This document shows positions 41,918 through 50,388 of a stretch of 55,895 nt of DNA, in pieces. Where the stretch lies: positions 137,980 through 193,874 of the forward strand of contig NZ_JAPZVP010000002.1 of the NCBI RefSeq assembly GCF_027622875.1. Reading direction: 5' to 3'. This stretch comes from Glycomyces luteolus (GTDB lineage Bacteria > Actinomycetota > Actinomycetes > Mycobacteriales > Micromonosporaceae). Each line of letters starts with the position of its first letter. Position 1 is the first letter of the stretch. The notes under the pieces were generated by a model, which saw nothing but the letters and a program-made list of their open reading frames with translations, made no database searches and was not told the origin of the DNA. The position numbers were made by a program, and so were the translations under genes.

Positions 41918-42840
41918 TCATTCCTCCAGCGAGCGCGGGTCGGACAGGTCGGTGGTGAAGATGTCCTCGGCCGTGATGGCGAAGGCCCTCGGGGCGTGGC
42001 CGGTGACCGTGTTCCTGGCCGCGATGTAGAAGTCGAGATCGGGCTCGTCGTTCTGCGTCATTCGCTGGGCTTTGGGCAGCAGCTTGGCCGTGATGCGGCG
42101 GGCATCGGCCGCTTTGGCCCACTCGGCTTCTCCCATCGCTATCGGGATCTCCGCGCGATCCGGGGTCGCAAGGACCAGCGCATCGACCTCGTCCTGCCCG
42201 GTCCTCGTCCACCAAGGCCCGATGGCGGTGATCCGATCGCCGATGCGACCTGCCACCGGTAATACTTCTGCTTCGAGCGTTCGTCCTGCCCCGCCGGAAT
42301 CACGGGTTCGATCAGCTGCAGTCGCGCGAGATTCGTCAATGTGCGGGTCGGATTGGCACTGACCGCCGACTGGATCTCGTTGAACCGCGTGGCACCCTTG
42401 GCGATGGCGCGCAGCACCGCACCGGGGAGCCCCTCACTGCCGGCCTCGGTGGCGAGCACCGGCTCGGCCTCCAGCTGCAGCCGGTCTCCGGGACGGGAAG
42501 CAAGCTCGACGAGGTCGTCGAGCAGGTCGGCCTCCTGGTCCCACCAGTCGAGGTACAGCGGCATGCCGCCGAGGAGGCCGTAGACCGTGGCGCACTCGGC
42601 CCCCGAGAGTCCCGGAAGCATGGCCGCCACTTCGCCCGGACCGAACTGCTTCACCTGAAGCGCCAGGTCGAAGCGCCCGTGGTCTGGAGTTCGAACATGG
42701 TGCGAACCGCCGAACCGCAGAGCACGATCTTGAGCCGCGTCTTCCCTTCGGCGCGGTCCTAGAATGCCCGTATTTGGCTGGGGAGCGACGGGTCCGCCTT
42801 GACCAGTTCGGGAAACTCGATGTGTACTTGCATGAACCGC
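41918..42840 (-). pseudogene. decayed AAA+ ATPase of the DUF234 type
   Basis: Remnants in three pieces. (1) From ~42835: MQVHIEFPELVKADPSLPSQ, then an in-frame TAG where Trp is expected, then KIVLCGSAVRTMFELQTTGA. (2) In another frame, 42654-42250: VKQFGPGEVAAMLPGLSGAE, YGLLGGMPLYLDWWDQ, PGAVLRAIAKGATRFNEIQS, NPTRTLTNLARLQLIEPVIP. (3) In a third frame, 42256-41918: GQDEVDALVLATPDRAEIPI and the C-terminus. The P-loop N-terminus is missing, and about 100 residues expected between pieces 2 and 3 appear deleted. Intact relatives are ATPases with a C-terminal DUF234 nuclease-like domain. Function is lost. Confidence 0.75.
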
Positions 42841-42849
42841 AGTAATTGC

Positions 42850-43737
42850 TCAGCGGAGCAGGAGGTCGGCCAGGGCGAAGGCGAAAAGGGCCACCGCTAC
42901 GAAGCCGTTCGCGGTGAAGAAGGCGCGGTTGACCTTGGAGAGGTCGTTCGGCTTGACCACCGTGTGCTCGTAGGCGAGCGCGACGGCGACGACCGCGAGG
43001 CCGATCCAGTAGAGCCAGCCGAAACCGGTGAGCGCGCCGAACCAGGCGAAGGCCGCCCAGGCGAGCACGTGGGTCGCCGTGGAGGCGTGCAGCGCCGCCT
43101 TCACGCCCCAGCGCGCGGGGGTCGAGTGGACGCCGATCTCCCTGTCGATCTCGATGTCCTGGCAGGCGTAGATGAGGTCGAAGCCGCCGATCCAGAGGCC
43201 CACGGCCGCGCCGAGGACGATCGAAGGAGCCGAGCCCTCGAATTTGCCCGTCACCGCGAGCCACGCGCCCACCGGGGCGACCATCTGGGCCAAGCCAAGG
43301 ATCGCGTGCGGGTAGTCCGTGAACCGCTTCGCGTACGGGTAGACGATCAGCGGGGCCACCGCCAGGGGGCTCAGCGCCAGGCACAGCGGGTTGAGCAGCC
43401 ACGCCGAGAGCAGCAGGGCGACTAGGCTCACGGCGCAGCCGATGTACGCGGTCTTGAGGGAGACCTTGCCGGTCACCAGCTCGCGCTTCGCGGTGCGGGG
43501 GTTCAGGGCGTCGATCTTGCGGTCGATGATCCGGTTCGCGGCCATGGCGAGGGTGCGCGCGCTGACCATCGCCACGGTCACGAGGACGAGGACCCGCCAG
43601 GAGAAGGCGTCTTCCAGCTCCATGACCGCGAGGGTCGAGAGGTACGCGAACGGCAGGGCGAACACCGAGTGCTCGAACGCGACGAGCTTCAGGAAGTCCT
43701 TGACGTGGTTGGGCTTCGGGGTGATGGTGTCAGTCAA
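42850..43737 (-). CDS. mqnP: UbiA-type prenyltransferase of menaquinone synthesis
   Basis: 295 residues with about eight membrane helices. The first Asp-rich motif is NRIIDRKIDALNPRT (N-x3-D-x3-D) and the second DLIYACQDIEIDREIG (D-x3-D-x3-D); both bind Mg-diphosphate. EFH-like SVFALPFAYLSTL opens the protein as in bacterial UbiA. It attaches the polyprenyl chain to the aromatic acid (1,4-dihydroxy-6-naphthoate in the futalosine route) in the membrane. The overlap with the UbiD-like decarboxylase identifies it as MqnP rather than MenA. TTG start, eight-base overlap with the upstream stop, so translation is coupled. The early mqn genes are not in the window. Confidence 0.8.
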   Translation of the reverse strand: MTDTITPKPNHVKDFLKLVAFEHSVFALPFAYLSTLAVMELEDAFSWRVLVLVTVAMVSARTLAMAANRIIDRKIDALNPRTAKRELVTGKVSLKTAYIGCAVSLVALLLSAWLLNPLCLALSPLAVAPLIVYPYAKRFTDYPHAILGLAQMVAPVGAWLAVTGKFEGSAPSIVLGAAVGLWIGGFDLIYACQDIEIDREIGVHSTPARWGVKAALHASTATHVLAWAAFAWFGALTGFGWLYWIGLAVVAVALAYEHTVVKPNDLSKVNRAFFTANGFVAVALFAFALADLLLR

Positions 43738-45199
43738 GTCCGTACTCTCTCCAGCGGCGGTCGACGGCCGCGGTGACCGCCGAGCTCATGCGCATCGCCT
43801 CGGGCCAGCCGCGCGTGTAGCCCTCCTCGGGCCATTTCGCGGTGGCGTCGAGGCCGGCCTTGCCGCCCCAGAACTGGTGGTAGGAGGCGTGGTCGAGGTG
43901 GTCGACGGGGCCCTCGGTGAGGAGCAGGTCCCGCGAGTAGTCCACATTGCCCAGTGCGCGCCAGGCGACTTCGCGGTAGTCGTGCACGTCGCAGTCGGCG
44001 TCGACCACGACGATGAGCTTGGTGTGGCTCATCTGCTGGAGCCCCCAGATCGCGCTCATGACCTTCTGCGCCTGCTTCGGGTACTTCTTGTCGATCGAGA
44101 CGATGACGCAGTTGTGGAAGACCCCGGCGGCGGGCATGTCGTAGTCGATGATCTCCGGGACCATGATCTTGATGAGCGGCAGGAAGATCCGCTCGGTCGC
44201 CTTGCCGAGGCCGTGGTCCTCCTGGGGCGGGGCCGAGGTGACGATCGTGTGGTAGATCGGCTTCTGGCGCATGGTCATCGCGTGGATGCGCATCACCGGG
44301 AACGGCTCGACGGGCGTGTAGAACCCGGTGTGGTCGCCGAACGGCCCCTCGGGGAGGCGCTCGCCGGGCTCGGCCCAGCCTTCGAGGACGATCTGCGAGT
44401 TCGCCGGGACCTGAAGCGGCACGGTCAGGCAGTCGACCATCTCGACGCGCTCGCCGCGCAGGAACCCCGCGAACAGGTATTCGTCGATGTCCGGCGGCAG
44501 CGGGGCGGTCGCGGCGTACGCCATCACCGGGTCCGGGCCGATGGCGATCGCCACGGGCAGGCGCTCGCCGCGCCTCTCGGCCTCGGCGTAGTGGGAGGTC
44601 GAGTTCTTGTGGATCTGCCAGTGGAGGCCGATCGAGCGCTCGTCGTGCTGCTGGAGGCGGTAGAGGCCGACGTTGCGCTTGCCGGTCTCGGGGTGCTTGG
44701 TGTGGGTCAGCCCGAAGTTGTGGAAGACGCCGCCGTCGCCGGGCCAGACCTGAAGCCCGGGGAGCATGTTGAGGTCGACGTCGTCCCCGGTGAAGACCAC
44801 CTCTTGGCAGGGGGCTTTGCGGATCTTCTTGGGCGGCACGGACTTCAGCTGCATGAGCTTGCCGAGGCCGTCGCGGATCCCGGCCCAGCCGACGGGCAGC
44901 TCCGGCTTGGCGAGGGCGCCGATGCGGTCGCCGATCTCGTTGAGGGACGCCACGCCGAGGGCCTTGGCCATGCGCTCCTCGGTGCCGAAGAGGTTGATCG
45001 CGACGGGGATGTCGCTGCCCGCGGGGTTCTCGAAGAGCAGGGCGGGGCCGCCCGCGCGGATCACCCGCTGGGTGATCTCGGAGATCTCGAGGTGCGGGTC
45101 GACCTCGGCCTCGATGCGCTTGAGGTCGCCGTCGGCTTCGAGAGCGGCCAGGAACGCCTGCAGGTCTTGATACGGGAACTTGGGTGCCACGGCGTTCAT
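43730..45199 (-). CDS. mqnL: UbiD-family menaquinone biosynthesis decarboxylase
   Basis: 489 residues, full-length UbiD fold. Motifs include EISEITQRVIRAGGPALLFE, VGLYRLQQHDERSIGLHW with the prenylated-FMN/Mn-binding Arg and Gln-His, LPEGPFGDHTGFYTPVE with the catalytic Glu region, and GVFHNCVIVSIDKKYPKQAQ. It should decarboxylate the prenylated aromatic acid after MqnP. It needs prenylated FMN from a UbiX-type protein (MqnM), which is not adjacent here. ATG 45199 is preceded by a weak GGTGG. Expression probably starts in the 45200-45310 gap, divergent from the exporter. Confidence 0.82.
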   Translation of the reverse strand: MNAVAPKFPYQDLQAFLAALEADGDLKRIEAEVDPHLEISEITQRVIRAGGPALLFENPAGSDIPVAINLFGTEERMAKALGVASLNEIGDRIGALAKPELPVGWAGIRDGLGKLMQLKSVPPKKIRKAPCQEVVFTGDDVDLNMLPGLQVWPGDGGVFHNFGLTHTKHPETGKRNVGLYRLQQHDERSIGLHWQIHKNSTSHYAEAERRGERLPVAIAIGPDPVMAYAATAPLPPDIDEYLFAGFLRGERVEMVDCLTVPLQVPANSQIVLEGWAEPGERLPEGPFGDHTGFYTPVEPFPVMRIHAMTMRQKPIYHTIVTSAPPQEDHGLGKATERIFLPLIKIMVPEIIDYDMPAAGVFHNCVIVSIDKKYPKQAQKVMSAIWGLQQMSHTKLIVVVDADCDVHDYREVAWRALGNVDYSRDLLLTEGPVDHLDHASYHQFWGGKAGLDATAKWPEEGYTRGWPEAMRMSSAVTAAVDRRWREYGLD

Positions 45200-45310
45200 T
45201 CAACCACCCTGCCGCGGTCACATTTCCGGGCTCTACTTCGTCCTAGCCGCGTAGCGGCGCGGCGTCGACCGTGGACTGCGGGCACGGGACCTGAGTCTGT
45301 GAACTAGATT

Positions 45311-45330
45311 ACGATACGGTACCGTATCGT
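45311..45330. promoter_or_regulatory. 20-bp perfect palindrome, probable TetR operator
   Basis: ACGATACGGTACCGTATCGT is perfectly symmetrical. Half-site variants recur at 45330-45337 (TTTCGTAT) and 45361-45368 (ACGATACG). TATAGG (45335-45340) and TAGGCT (45343-45348) are possible -10 boxes beside it. The likely ligand is the TetR protein at 47120, controlling the exporter. The rest of the 310-base gap 45200-45509 holds no gene; the leader from ~45360 is C-rich. Confidence 0.7.
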
Positions 45331-45509
45331 TTCGTATAGGCGTAGGCTCGACTCAACACCACGATACGACCGGAGTACGACAACCCGGCGGATCGAACTC
45401 CCGCGCCCGGGCCGGAACACCGCCCGCCGTGCGCTGCAGCCGCGGTCGGCGCCGCGGCCCACATCAATTCAGATGCACTCCCGAAGCACTGCACAGAAAC
45501 GGAAACCCT

Positions 45510-47105
45510 GTGAGCGACACCCGTTCCGAACCGACCCCTGCGGAGGTCGAGGAGCAAGGCCACCCGCGCCGGTGGGCCATCCTCGGCGTCCTGGTCATCA
45601 GCCTCATCGTCGTCGTCCTCGACAACACCGTCCTGAACGTCGCCATGAAGACCCTGGCCGAACCCGCGCCCGAAGGCGTCGGCGCCAGCCAGAGCGACCT
45701 CGCCTGGATGATCAACTCCTACACCCTGGTCTTCGCCGGCATGCTCTTCGCGTTCGGCGTCATCGGCGACCGCATCGGCCGCAAGAAGATGCTCATCGGC
45801 GGCCTCGTCGTGTTCGGCGCCGCCTCCCTGCTCTCGGCCTACGCCGAGACGCCCGACCAGCTCATCTGGTACCGCGCCCTCATGGGCTTCGGCGCCGCCA
45901 TGATGATGCCCTCCACGCTCTCCATGCTCCGGAACCTCTTCCCGGCCAAAGAGTTCCCGAAGGCCCTCGGCATCTGGACCGGCGCGGTCGGCATCGGCGG
46001 CGCCATCGGCCCGATCGTCGGCGGCGCCCTCCTCGAGCGCTTCTGGTGGGGCTCGGTCTTCCTCATCAACGTGCCGATCGTCGCCTTCGGCATCGTCGCG
46101 CTGCTGATCATGGCCCCCGAGTCGAAGGGCTTCCAAGCCAAGCCCGACCTCGTCGGCATGGCGCTCTCCGTCGTCGGCCTCGTCAGCCTCACCTACGGCA
46201 TCATCGAAGCCGGCGAGCGGGGCTCCTGGGCCAGCGTCGAAGTCTGGGGCACCTTCGCCTTCGGCGTGCTCGTCCTGATCGGCTTCGTCCTGTGGGAGCG
46301 GAGCATCCCGCACGCCTCGCTCGACATGAAGCTGTTCAAGAACACCCGCTTCTCAGCCTCCTCGGCCATCATCGTGCTCACGTTCTTCGGCATGATGGGC
46401 CTGTTCTTCTTCATGACGTTCTACATCCAGATCGTCCGCGGCTACTCGCCGCTCGAGACCGGTCTGCTGTTCCTGCCCATGGGCGCCGCGATGCTCATCT
46501 TCGCGCCCATGTCGAACGCGCTGGTGCAGCGCTTCGGCGCCAAGATCGTCGGCTCCGTCGCGATGCTCCTGGTCATCAGCAACTTCGCGATCTCCGCCTT
46601 CGTCCTGGACCTCAACAGCTCGGTGTGGCTGCTCATCACGCAGTTCGCGATCACCGGCATCGGCATGTCGAACCTCATGCCCCCGGCCATGAACACGCTC
46701 ATGTCCTCCGTCCCGAAGGAGAAAGCGGGCGTCGGCTCGGCCCTCGCCAACACGCTCCGGCAGGTCGGCGGCGCCCTCGGCGTCGCGGTCCTCGGCACCG
46801 TCATGGCCCAGGCCTACCGCTCCGAGGTCGGCGACGCGGCCCCGCAGCTGCCCGACGCGGCCCGCGAGTCCATCGCCACCACGTACGGCGCGGTCGAATC
46901 CGGAGCGGTCCCCGCCGAAGGCGCGGGCCCGATCCTGGACGCGGCCAACGCCTCGTTCCTCGACGCACTGCACATCACCGCGATCAGCGCGATCGGCGTG
47001 GCCCTCGCAGGCCTCATCGTCATCATCCTGTTCTTCCCCGGCAAGCAGCGCCGCGAGACCGAGAACCCGGAGCGGGCCACCGAGCCCGCCCTGGTCGAGG
47101 CCTAG
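45510..47105 (+). CDS. MFS drug exporter, 14-helix DHA2 (EmrB/QacA) family
   Basis: 531 residues. ILGVLVISLIVVVLDNTVLN contains the LD-x-T-x-x-N motif of TM1 (D1 type). GVIGDRIGRKKMLIGGLVVF is motif A and ALGIWTGAVGIGGAIGPIVG motif C, the antiporter signature. About 14 helices are countable, with a long extracellular loop near SEVGDAAPQLPDAARESIAT before the last helix. It exports a drug-like or endogenous metabolite against protons. GTG 45510 is chosen; an in-frame ATG at 45429 adds an Arg-rich stretch without family support. The TetR gene 14 bases downstream is almost surely in the same operon. Confidence 0.88.
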   Translation: MSDTRSEPTPAEVEEQGHPRRWAILGVLVISLIVVVLDNTVLNVAMKTLAEPAPEGVGASQSDLAWMINSYTLVFAGMLFAFGVIGDRIGRKKMLIGGLVVFGAASLLSAYAETPDQLIWYRALMGFGAAMMMPSTLSMLRNLFPAKEFPKALGIWTGAVGIGGAIGPIVGGALLERFWWGSVFLINVPIVAFGIVALLIMAPESKGFQAKPDLVGMALSVVGLVSLTYGIIEAGERGSWASVEVWGTFAFGVLVLIGFVLWERSIPHASLDMKLFKNTRFSASSAIIVLTFFGMMGLFFFMTFYIQIVRGYSPLETGLLFLPMGAAMLIFAPMSNALVQRFGAKIVGSVAMLLVISNFAISAFVLDLNSSVWLLITQFAITGIGMSNLMPPAMNTLMSSVPKEKAGVGSALANTLRQVGGALGVAVLGTVMAQAYRSEVGDAAPQLPDAARESIATTYGAVESGAVPAEGAGPILDAANASFLDALHITAISAIGVALAGLIVIILFFPGKQRRETENPERATEPALVEA

Positions 47106-47119
47106 GGGAGAATCGGGTC

Positions 47120-47827
47120 ATGCCTGCCGAGCTCAGCGAGACGCCGACCGTCCCGGACCAAGCCGCCCCAGCCGGAGCCGCCCCTGGCGACGCCGAGCGG
47201 AGCGGTCCGGGCGGCGGAGCCGTGCCGACCCCCGCCAAGGGCCGTCCCCGAAGCGAGGCCGTCAGCCAGGCGATCCTGGAAGCCACCCTGGATCTCATCG
47301 CCGAGCACGAGAACACCGCCGACGTGAGCGTCGAGGCCGTCGCGGAGCGCTCCGGCGTCTCCAAGGCCTCGATCTACCGGCGCTGGACGTCGAAGGAGGA
47401 GCTCATCGCCGCGGCCATGGAGTGCATCAAGGCCCCGCTCCCGGCCGACATGCCGCGCACCTCACTGCGCGACGACCTGATCCACCTGGGGCACAGCATG
47501 ACCCGCACCTACGGGGAGCGGGACACGAAGGTCCTCAGGTGCATGATGCTCGCCATGAAGGACCCCGAGTACAGGCGGCACCACGACCGGCTCGTCGAGC
47601 GGCGACGCAAGTTCGTGCGCGACACGTTCGCGTACTGGGCCGAACGCGGCCAGGTCCGGCCCGATCTGGACCTTCGCCTGGCGGTGGCGATGGTCGTCAG
47701 TCCGATGCTGACGATCTACGTGTACGGCCAGTACGCGGAGCTCCAGGCGCCCGACGCCGTCGAGCGCATCGTCGACGCCCTCCTGCTCGGCATCGGGACC
47801 GGTGGCCCGCTCGAAGCCGCCGAATAG
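47120..47827 (+). CDS. TetR/AcrR regulator of the exporter operon
   Basis: 235 residues. After a Pro/Ala-rich N-terminal tail of ~40 residues, GRPRSEAVSQAILEATLDLI opens the TetR domain, and VSVEAVAERSGVSKASIYRR is the HTH (VSKASIYRRW is the recognition helix). The C-terminal part (LIHLGHSMTRTYGERDTKVL, FVRDTFAYWAERGQVRPDLD) resembles TetR_C-type domains of multidrug regulators. It sits 14 bases after the exporter with GGGGAG as ribosome site. It probably represses the operon through the 45311-45330 palindrome. Terminators follow. Confidence 0.87.
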   Translation: MPAELSETPTVPDQAAPAGAAPGDAERSGPGGGAVPTPAKGRPRSEAVSQAILEATLDLIAEHENTADVSVEAVAERSGVSKASIYRRWTSKEELIAAAMECIKAPLPADMPRTSLRDDLIHLGHSMTRTYGERDTKVLRCMMLAMKDPEYRRHHDRLVERRRKFVRDTFAYWAERGQVRPDLDLRLAVAMVVSPMLTIYVYGQYAELQAPDAVERIVDALLLGIGTGGPLEAAE

Positions 47828-47840
47828 CACTGAAACGCCT

Positions 47841-47876
47841 CGCGGCCTTCACGATCCGCCGATCGTGAAGGCCGCG
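47841..47876 (+). terminator. terminator after exporter-TetR operon
   Basis: 16-bp arms (GCGGCCTTCACGATC and GATCGTGAAGGCCGC plus an outer pair) around CGCC, 14 bases after the stop. Confidence 0.85.
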
Positions 47877-47897
47877 TCCGTTCCCCCGACCAGATGC

Positions 47898-47929
47898 GAC
47901 CGGGCCCCGCCGTCCCGCGGGGCCCGGTC
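47898..47929. terminator. second hairpin in the convergent gap
   Basis: GACCGGGCCCCGC pairs with GCGGGGCCCGGTC around a six-base loop. A third weaker stem (GGGCCCGG with CCGGGCCC) lies at about 47960-47995. These back up termination between the TetR gene and the cellulase gene arriving from the other strand. Confidence 0.65.
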
Positions 47930-48024
47930 ACCGGAAGGAACCGAGGATCTGGTCTAGGGGGCCCGGCTCACCGCCTCCCGGCGAACCGGGCCCGTTACTC
48001 GTCGGTGCTGGCTGATCGGCGGCA

Positions 48025-48061
48025 GGAGCTCCGCACTGTGCCTCTTGACCCGCGGAGCTCC
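48025..48061 (-). terminator. stem-loop after first cellulase gene
   Basis: GGAGCTCCGC and GCGGAGCTCC form 10-bp arms with a 17-base loop. It lies directly after the minus-strand stop at 48070. Similar stems with a related loop (AAGAGGC/AAGAAGC on the minus strand) follow the second cellulase gene. Confidence 0.65.
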
Positions 48062-48069
48062 GAAGCCGA

Positions 48070-49839
48070 CTAGTTGACCGGCGGGTAGGCGTTCTCCAGC
48101 AGCTCCGCGAACTGCTCAGAGGACCAGTGGCCCGAGAGCGGCATGTTGTCGCGGGCACCGGAGGGGTTGTTGCCGTTGCGGATGTTGCCCTGGTAGTCCG
48201 GGTCGCACATCTCGTCGAAGCCCTTGCCCTCGTCGTTCGGGATGGCCGAAGAGGAGCCGTCGGACTCGCCCGGGGGCTTGATCCAGACGTAGGCGTCGAT
48301 GCCCGGCTCGGGCGCGACGGTCGGGCGCTCGCCGAGGCCGGCGCCGGCCTGGTTGCACCAGTTGCCCTTGTTGTAGCGCTGGTCGATCCGGGACTCGTCC
48401 ACGAAGGTGATCGGGTTGGTCGAGGTCGACGGGCCGGTGGGACGGTAGTCGCCGCCCCAGCCGTTGCGGCTGGTGTCGATCAGCATGCCGATGTCGGAGT
48501 TGAAGCCGTTGTCGATCAGCTCGTCGCGGAAGGCCGTGGCGAAGTCGATCTCGCCGTTGTAAGCGTTCCAGTCGACCCACTTGACGTCGCCGTTCTGGTT
48601 GAGCGGCTTGCCGCCCACGTTCTGGTTGACCTCCCAGTAGGGCTCTTCCAGGACCGAGAAGTTCGCCGTGTTGGTGATGAAGCCGTGCACGTCGTCGGCG
48701 GTCATGCCGTTCATGCCGATGAGGTCGCCGTACTGGGCCGCCGAGGCGTGGAAGTTGTCGTACTGCGGGTCGTCGTTGGTCCACCCGATCCAGCCGTGGT
48801 GGCCGACGTCGAGGTAGTTGTACGTGTTGGACAGCGCGCCGAGCTCCGAGACGGCGTAGGAGATGCCGTCCTCGTAGTTGCCGTTGGCCTTCATCGTGTC
48901 GCAGTTCGGCGTCGCGGTGGCCCGCGGCGAGACGTTGGTGACGAGGTTGGGCAGCGAGTCGACCTCGATGACGTTGACGATCCTGAGGTCCGCGTACTTC
49001 TCCTGGCCCATGATGTCGACGATCGGGTCGATGTACTCGGTCTTGTACTTGCCGATCTCGTCGGCCTTGAGCTCGCCGTTCGAGGCCAGCGCGGCGCAGT
49101 CGCGGCCCGGCAGGTTGTAGATGACGAACTGGATGACGTCCGCGCCTTGCGCGAGCGCCTCATCCAAGTGGTCCTCGATGCCCATGCTGCCGGTCGTGGG
49201 TGAATTGTTGCCGTAGATCGCGGAGCGGCGGTCGATCCAGACGCCGGTCGGCTGATCGGCGATCGCGTCGCCGCCCGGTTCGGCTGCGGCGTTCGCCGAC
49301 CAGATCGGGTTGACGTAGGCCTGCGCGCCCGCGTACGGGTTGTCGACCTTGTCGCCGCCGCCCGGGTTGCCCGTCGTCGGGCCGTCGGTGGGGGTCTCGG
49401 TCGGGGGCGTGGTGGGCGAGGTCGGCCCGTTGCAGACGTCGCCGTTCACCGTGAACTGGCCCGGAGCCGCAGAGGACCCGCTCCCGATGAAGCCGAAGAC
49501 CTCTTTGGACTGACCGGAGGCGATGCTGGCGTTCCAGCCGACGTCACCGCCGGTGAAGCCGGTGCCGCTCTGGCTCCAGTCGACGTTCCACGCGTTGGAG
49601 ACGGTGGTCCCGGCCGGGAAGTTCCACTTCACCTCCCAGCCGTTGATCGGCTCGTCAGCGGTGATGACGACGTTGGCCTGGAAGCCGCCGCCCCACGAGC
49701 TGACGACGTTGTAGTCGACTTCGCAGCCTTCTTCGGCGAGTGCCTGGTTCGCCGAAGCGAAGGTCAGACCGGTCGCAGCGAGCGCGCCCACGGCGACGCC
49801 CGTGAGCGCGAGTCTCCTTCTCCTTCGAGATACTTGCAT
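48070..49839 (-). CDS. secreted GH6 exocellulase (Cel6B type) with N-terminal CBM2
   Basis: 589 residues. Signal peptide at 1-~35 (SRRRRRLALTGVAVGALAAT, cleavage near ASANQALA-EEG). A CBM2 cellulose-binding domain follows (CEVDYNVVSSWGGGFQANVV to NGDVCNG, with the terminal Cys pair and surface Trp), then a Pro/Thr linker (~residues 137-165). The GH6 domain has YNLPGRDCAALASNGE with the catalytic acid region, IEVDSLPNLVTNVSPRATAT, YLDVGHHGWIGW, IGMLIDTSRNGWGG, GNWCNQAGAGLGERP and VWIKPPGESDG. It should release cellobiose from non-reducing chain ends. ATG 49839 follows AAGGA. A CebR-like box and TTGACA promoter control it. Confidence 0.92.
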   Translation of the reverse strand: MQVSRRRRRLALTGVAVGALAATGLTFASANQALAEEGCEVDYNVVSSWGGGFQANVVITADEPINGWEVKWNFPAGTTVSNAWNVDWSQSGTGFTGGDVGWNASIASGQSKEVFGFIGSGSSAAPGQFTVNGDVCNGPTSPTTPPTETPTDGPTTGNPGGGDKVDNPYAGAQAYVNPIWSANAAAEPGGDAIADQPTGVWIDRRSAIYGNNSPTTGSMGIEDHLDEALAQGADVIQFVIYNLPGRDCAALASNGELKADEIGKYKTEYIDPIVDIMGQEKYADLRIVNVIEVDSLPNLVTNVSPRATATPNCDTMKANGNYEDGISYAVSELGALSNTYNYLDVGHHGWIGWTNDDPQYDNFHASAAQYGDLIGMNGMTADDVHGFITNTANFSVLEEPYWEVNQNVGGKPLNQNGDVKWVDWNAYNGEIDFATAFRDELIDNGFNSDIGMLIDTSRNGWGGDYRPTGPSTSTNPITFVDESRIDQRYNKGNWCNQAGAGLGERPTVAPEPGIDAYVWIKPPGESDGSSSAIPNDEGKGFDEMCDPDYQGNIRNGNNPSGARDNMPLSGHWSSEQFAELLENAYPPVN

Positions 49840-49900
49840 TTGTCGATGTCCTTCGGGGTTGATTGGCCGAGCGAAACGGCCCGGAACGGGTGCCCATCGA

Positions 49901-49914
49901 GGGAAGCGCTCCCA
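49901..49914 (-). promoter_or_regulatory. CebR/CelR-like operator of first cellulase gene
   Basis: On the minus strand TGGGAGCGCTTCCC, 13 of 14 bases as in TGGGAGCGCTCCCA, the box used by LacI-family cellulase repressors of actinobacteria. It lies about 12 bases after the -10. Partial sites occur upstream at 50027-50036 (CAAGCGCTTG) and 50044-50055 (GGGAGCG half). Confidence 0.8.
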
Positions 49915-49926
49915 AGATGTGCATTG

Positions 49927-49956
49927 ATAATCTCCGATATATTGATGGACTGTCAA
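49927..49956 (-). promoter_or_regulatory. promoter of first cellulase gene
   Basis: Minus strand TTGACA (49951-49956), an 18-base spacer and GATTAT (49927-49932), in an AT-rich island. The operator overlaps the start of transcription. Confidence 0.75.
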
Positions 49957-50116
49957 GAGGTCCACCAGGAAAATTCGCTTCCGAGCCTCGTTTGGCCAAC
50001 GCTTTCGAAGGGTGTCGAGCGGATGGCAAGCGCTTGAATCAGTGAAAACGCTCCCGCAGGACAACCGAACGGTTCGCTTAAGAAAGCTCAGCGAAAACCT
50101 TCTGGCCGCGTACGCC

Positions 50117-50145
50117 GGCGGGGCCGCGCGATGCGCGGCCCCGCC
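50117..50145. terminator. hairpin between the cellulase genes
   Basis: 13-bp perfect arms GGCGGGGCCGCGC and GCGCGGCCCCGCC around GAT. It stands between the 3' end of the second cellulase gene and the promoter of the first, so it insulates the two. Confidence 0.7.
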
Positions 50146-50197
50146 GTCTTCCTGCGGGCGAAGTGCCGGTTCGCCCTTGCCTGCCTGCCCAAGCCAC

Positions 50198-50388
50198 TAG
50201 CTGACCGGCGGGCCGCCTGCGGCGGCCGGCAGCTCGGCGCTGGGCCTCTTGGTTCGCCGAGCTGCCAAGGCCATTAGCTGACCGGCGGGTAGGCGTTCGC
50301 CAGCAGCTCGGCGCCGTGCTTCTTGGTTCGCCGAGCTGCCAAGGCCATTAGCTGACCGGCGGGTAGGCGTTCGCCAGCAGCTCGGCGA
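50198..50388 (-). repeat. 75-bp tandem repeats of the second cellulase gene 3' end
   Basis: TAGCTGACCGGCGGG recurs at 50198, 50274 and 50349, a 75-76 base period. The third lies in the gene and encodes the C-terminus ELLANAYPPVS plus stop. The second repeats this end almost exactly (AELLANAYPPVS, stop). The first is a decayed copy. Each downstream copy carries a stem: GGCAGCTCGGCG/CGCCGAGCTGCC (50227-50265) and GCAGCTCGGCG/CGCCGAGCTGC (50303-50339), with 15-base loops. They probably act as serial terminators or mRNA end-stabilisers. Confidence 0.8.

Noticed and set aside
42850..43737. MenA or UbiA of ubiquinone synthesis
   Set aside because: The overlap with the UbiD-like MqnL gene and the actinobacterial background fit MqnP. 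No menA-type neighbours are present.
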